Assembly: GCA_021823045.1 (NCBI GenBank)
Contig: JAKAPB010000100.1
Coordinates: 1-6,903, forward strand
DNA length: 6,903 nt
Direction of reading: 5' to 3'
DNA from: Actinomycetes bacterium
Lineage (GTDB): Bacteria > Actinomycetota > Acidimicrobiia > Acidimicrobiales > Acidimicrobiaceae
The position numbers and the translations under genes were made by a program. Each line of letters opens with the position of its first letter. Within the stretch, counting starts at the first letter, position 1. Below are positions 6,230 to 6,903 of this stretch, in pieces. The notes under the pieces are model-generated. The model searched no databases and was not told the DNA's origin. It was given only the letters and a program-made list of their open reading frames with translations.

Positions 6230-6319
6230 GTTCTGTGGTCAGCTAATCGGCGACGACAAGCCCAATGATCGACCATCACCCGAGTCGACAAGTGTCTTGG
6301 CCCAAAGCGGAGTCGCTAT

Positions 6320-6352
6320 CGTCGGATCGAGCCGAACTGAACCGATCCGACG
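6320..6352. terminator. Hairpin between convergent genes, possible bidirectional terminator
   Basis: CGTCGGATCG (6320-6329) and CGATCCGACG (6343-6352) form a perfect 10-bp stem around a 13-nt loop. It lies between the stops of the lipoprotein gene (plus) and the reductase gene (minus), where a shared terminator is expected. A U-tract is lacking on both sides, so it would not be a classical intrinsic terminator. Confidence 0.45.
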
Positions 6353-6365
6353 TCGACCCAACTTT

Positions 6366-6903
6366 CTATAGGAAGTTTGCTAAAAGCGCCTTTAGGGCCT
6401 GGTAATCAGCAGCGCTAAGCGATCGCTCCTGAGTTTTGACGTTAGCCACGAGCTGGGCTTTTGATGTAGCACCTGCGATGACCGACGAGACCTGCTCTTC
6501 AAAAAGGAGGTAGCCGAAAGCAAGGTCCAGCAGGGAAAGTCCCCTCTCGGATGCAAATCGATCCAAACTCTCTACCAGGTCGAAATTAGCAGATTCAAGC
6601 TGCTCGGGCTTGTTTGCGAGCCGAGTTCCGGCGGGGGGAGCTTCATTTCGCTTGAACTTCCCGGTCAACAGCCCCGCCGCCAGGGGATAATAGGGCAAGA
6701 TCCCGACACCGAACTCTCGAGCCGCAGGGATCAACTCCCTTTCGGCCTCCCTCTGGATCAGCGAATACTCGTTCTGGGCGGAGATGAATCTAGCTACGCC
6801 TAACGAACGGGCGACATAATCGGCCTGTGCAATCTGCCAGCTTGAAAAGTTAGAAGACCCAATATACAAAACCTTGCCCTGTTTGACTAGGTCGTCGAGT
6901 GCG
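6366..6903 (-). CDS. Aldo/keto reductase, C-terminal part
   Basis: The gene is partial: the last 178 codons are visible and the N-terminus is beyond the right edge. Aldo/keto reductases are cytoplasmic NAD(P)H-dependent TIM-barrel enzymes that reduce carbonyl compounds. Family stretches are visible in order: ALDDLVKQGKVLYIGSSNF (residues 1-19 of the fragment), FISAQNEYSLIQREAERELI, a GILPYYPLAAGLLTGKF block, and near the end SSVIAGATSKAQLVANV, the region that grips the NADP phosphate. The catalytic Asp/Tyr/Lys and probably the His lie in the missing part. The sequence ends normally with TAG. Full-length relatives have about 310-330 residues, so a little over half is here. The substrate cannot be told. 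It is convergent with the lipoprotein gene. Confidence 0.88.
   Translation of the reverse strand, partial: ALDDLVKQGKVLYIGSSNFSSWQIAQADYVARSLGVARFISAQNEYSLIQREAERELIPAAREFGVGILPYYPLAAGLLTGKFKRNEAPPAGTRLANKPEQLESANFDLVESLDRFASERGLSLLDLAFGYLLFEEQVSSVIAGATSKAQLVANVKTQERSLSAADYQALKALLANFL

Overview
The window looks like chromosomal DNA of an actinobacterium, most likely of the class Acidimicrobiia. This is inferred from three things: a cell-surface protein with 'GYWLVASDGGIFSFGDAAFY'-type repeats, which are very common in that class; PrpC, PrpD and PrpB proteins that read like the actinobacterial (mycobacterial-type) forms; and a DUF4232-like lipoprotein. Base composition is only mildly GC-rich by eye, and at least two genes start with TTG behind strong Shine-Dalgarno sequences. 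I see no mobile element, CRISPR array, rRNA or complete tRNA.

Layout from left to right: (1) 1-355, minus strand, the N-terminal part of a membrane-anchored repeat protein that runs off the left edge. (2) 356-620, a non-coding stretch with that gene's likely promoter, a 13-bp-stem hairpin and a pair of mutually exclusive hairpins. (3) 621-4905, minus strand, a complete four-gene methylcitrate-cycle operon in the order GntR/FCD regulator, prpD, prpB, prpC. (4) 4906-5614, about 700 bp without a gene, holding the operon promoter and three GTATAC-type candidate operators spaced 63 and 42 bp apart. (5) 5615-6229, plus strand, a secreted lipoprotein with a Thr/Ser linker and a DUF4232-like domain. 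(6) 6230-6365, a convergent intergenic region with a hairpin. (7) 6366-6903, minus strand, the C-terminal part of an aldo/keto reductase that runs off the right edge.

The central operon would detoxify and use propionyl-CoA. PrpC condenses propionyl-CoA with oxaloacetate to 2-methylcitrate. PrpD dehydrates this to 2-methyl-cis-aconitate, which is rehydrated by PrpD itself or by a housekeeping aconitase. PrpB cleaves 2-methylisocitrate to pyruvate and succinate. The regulator is the first gene of the operon, and its promoter -10 box lies on one of the candidate operators, so autoregulation by a small-molecule-responsive GntR protein is the natural model. No propionyl-CoA synthetase (prpE), acnD or prpF is visible here. 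The most interesting signals are the helically phased operator set, a partly lost metal site in the regulator, and the alternative hairpins downstream of prpC.
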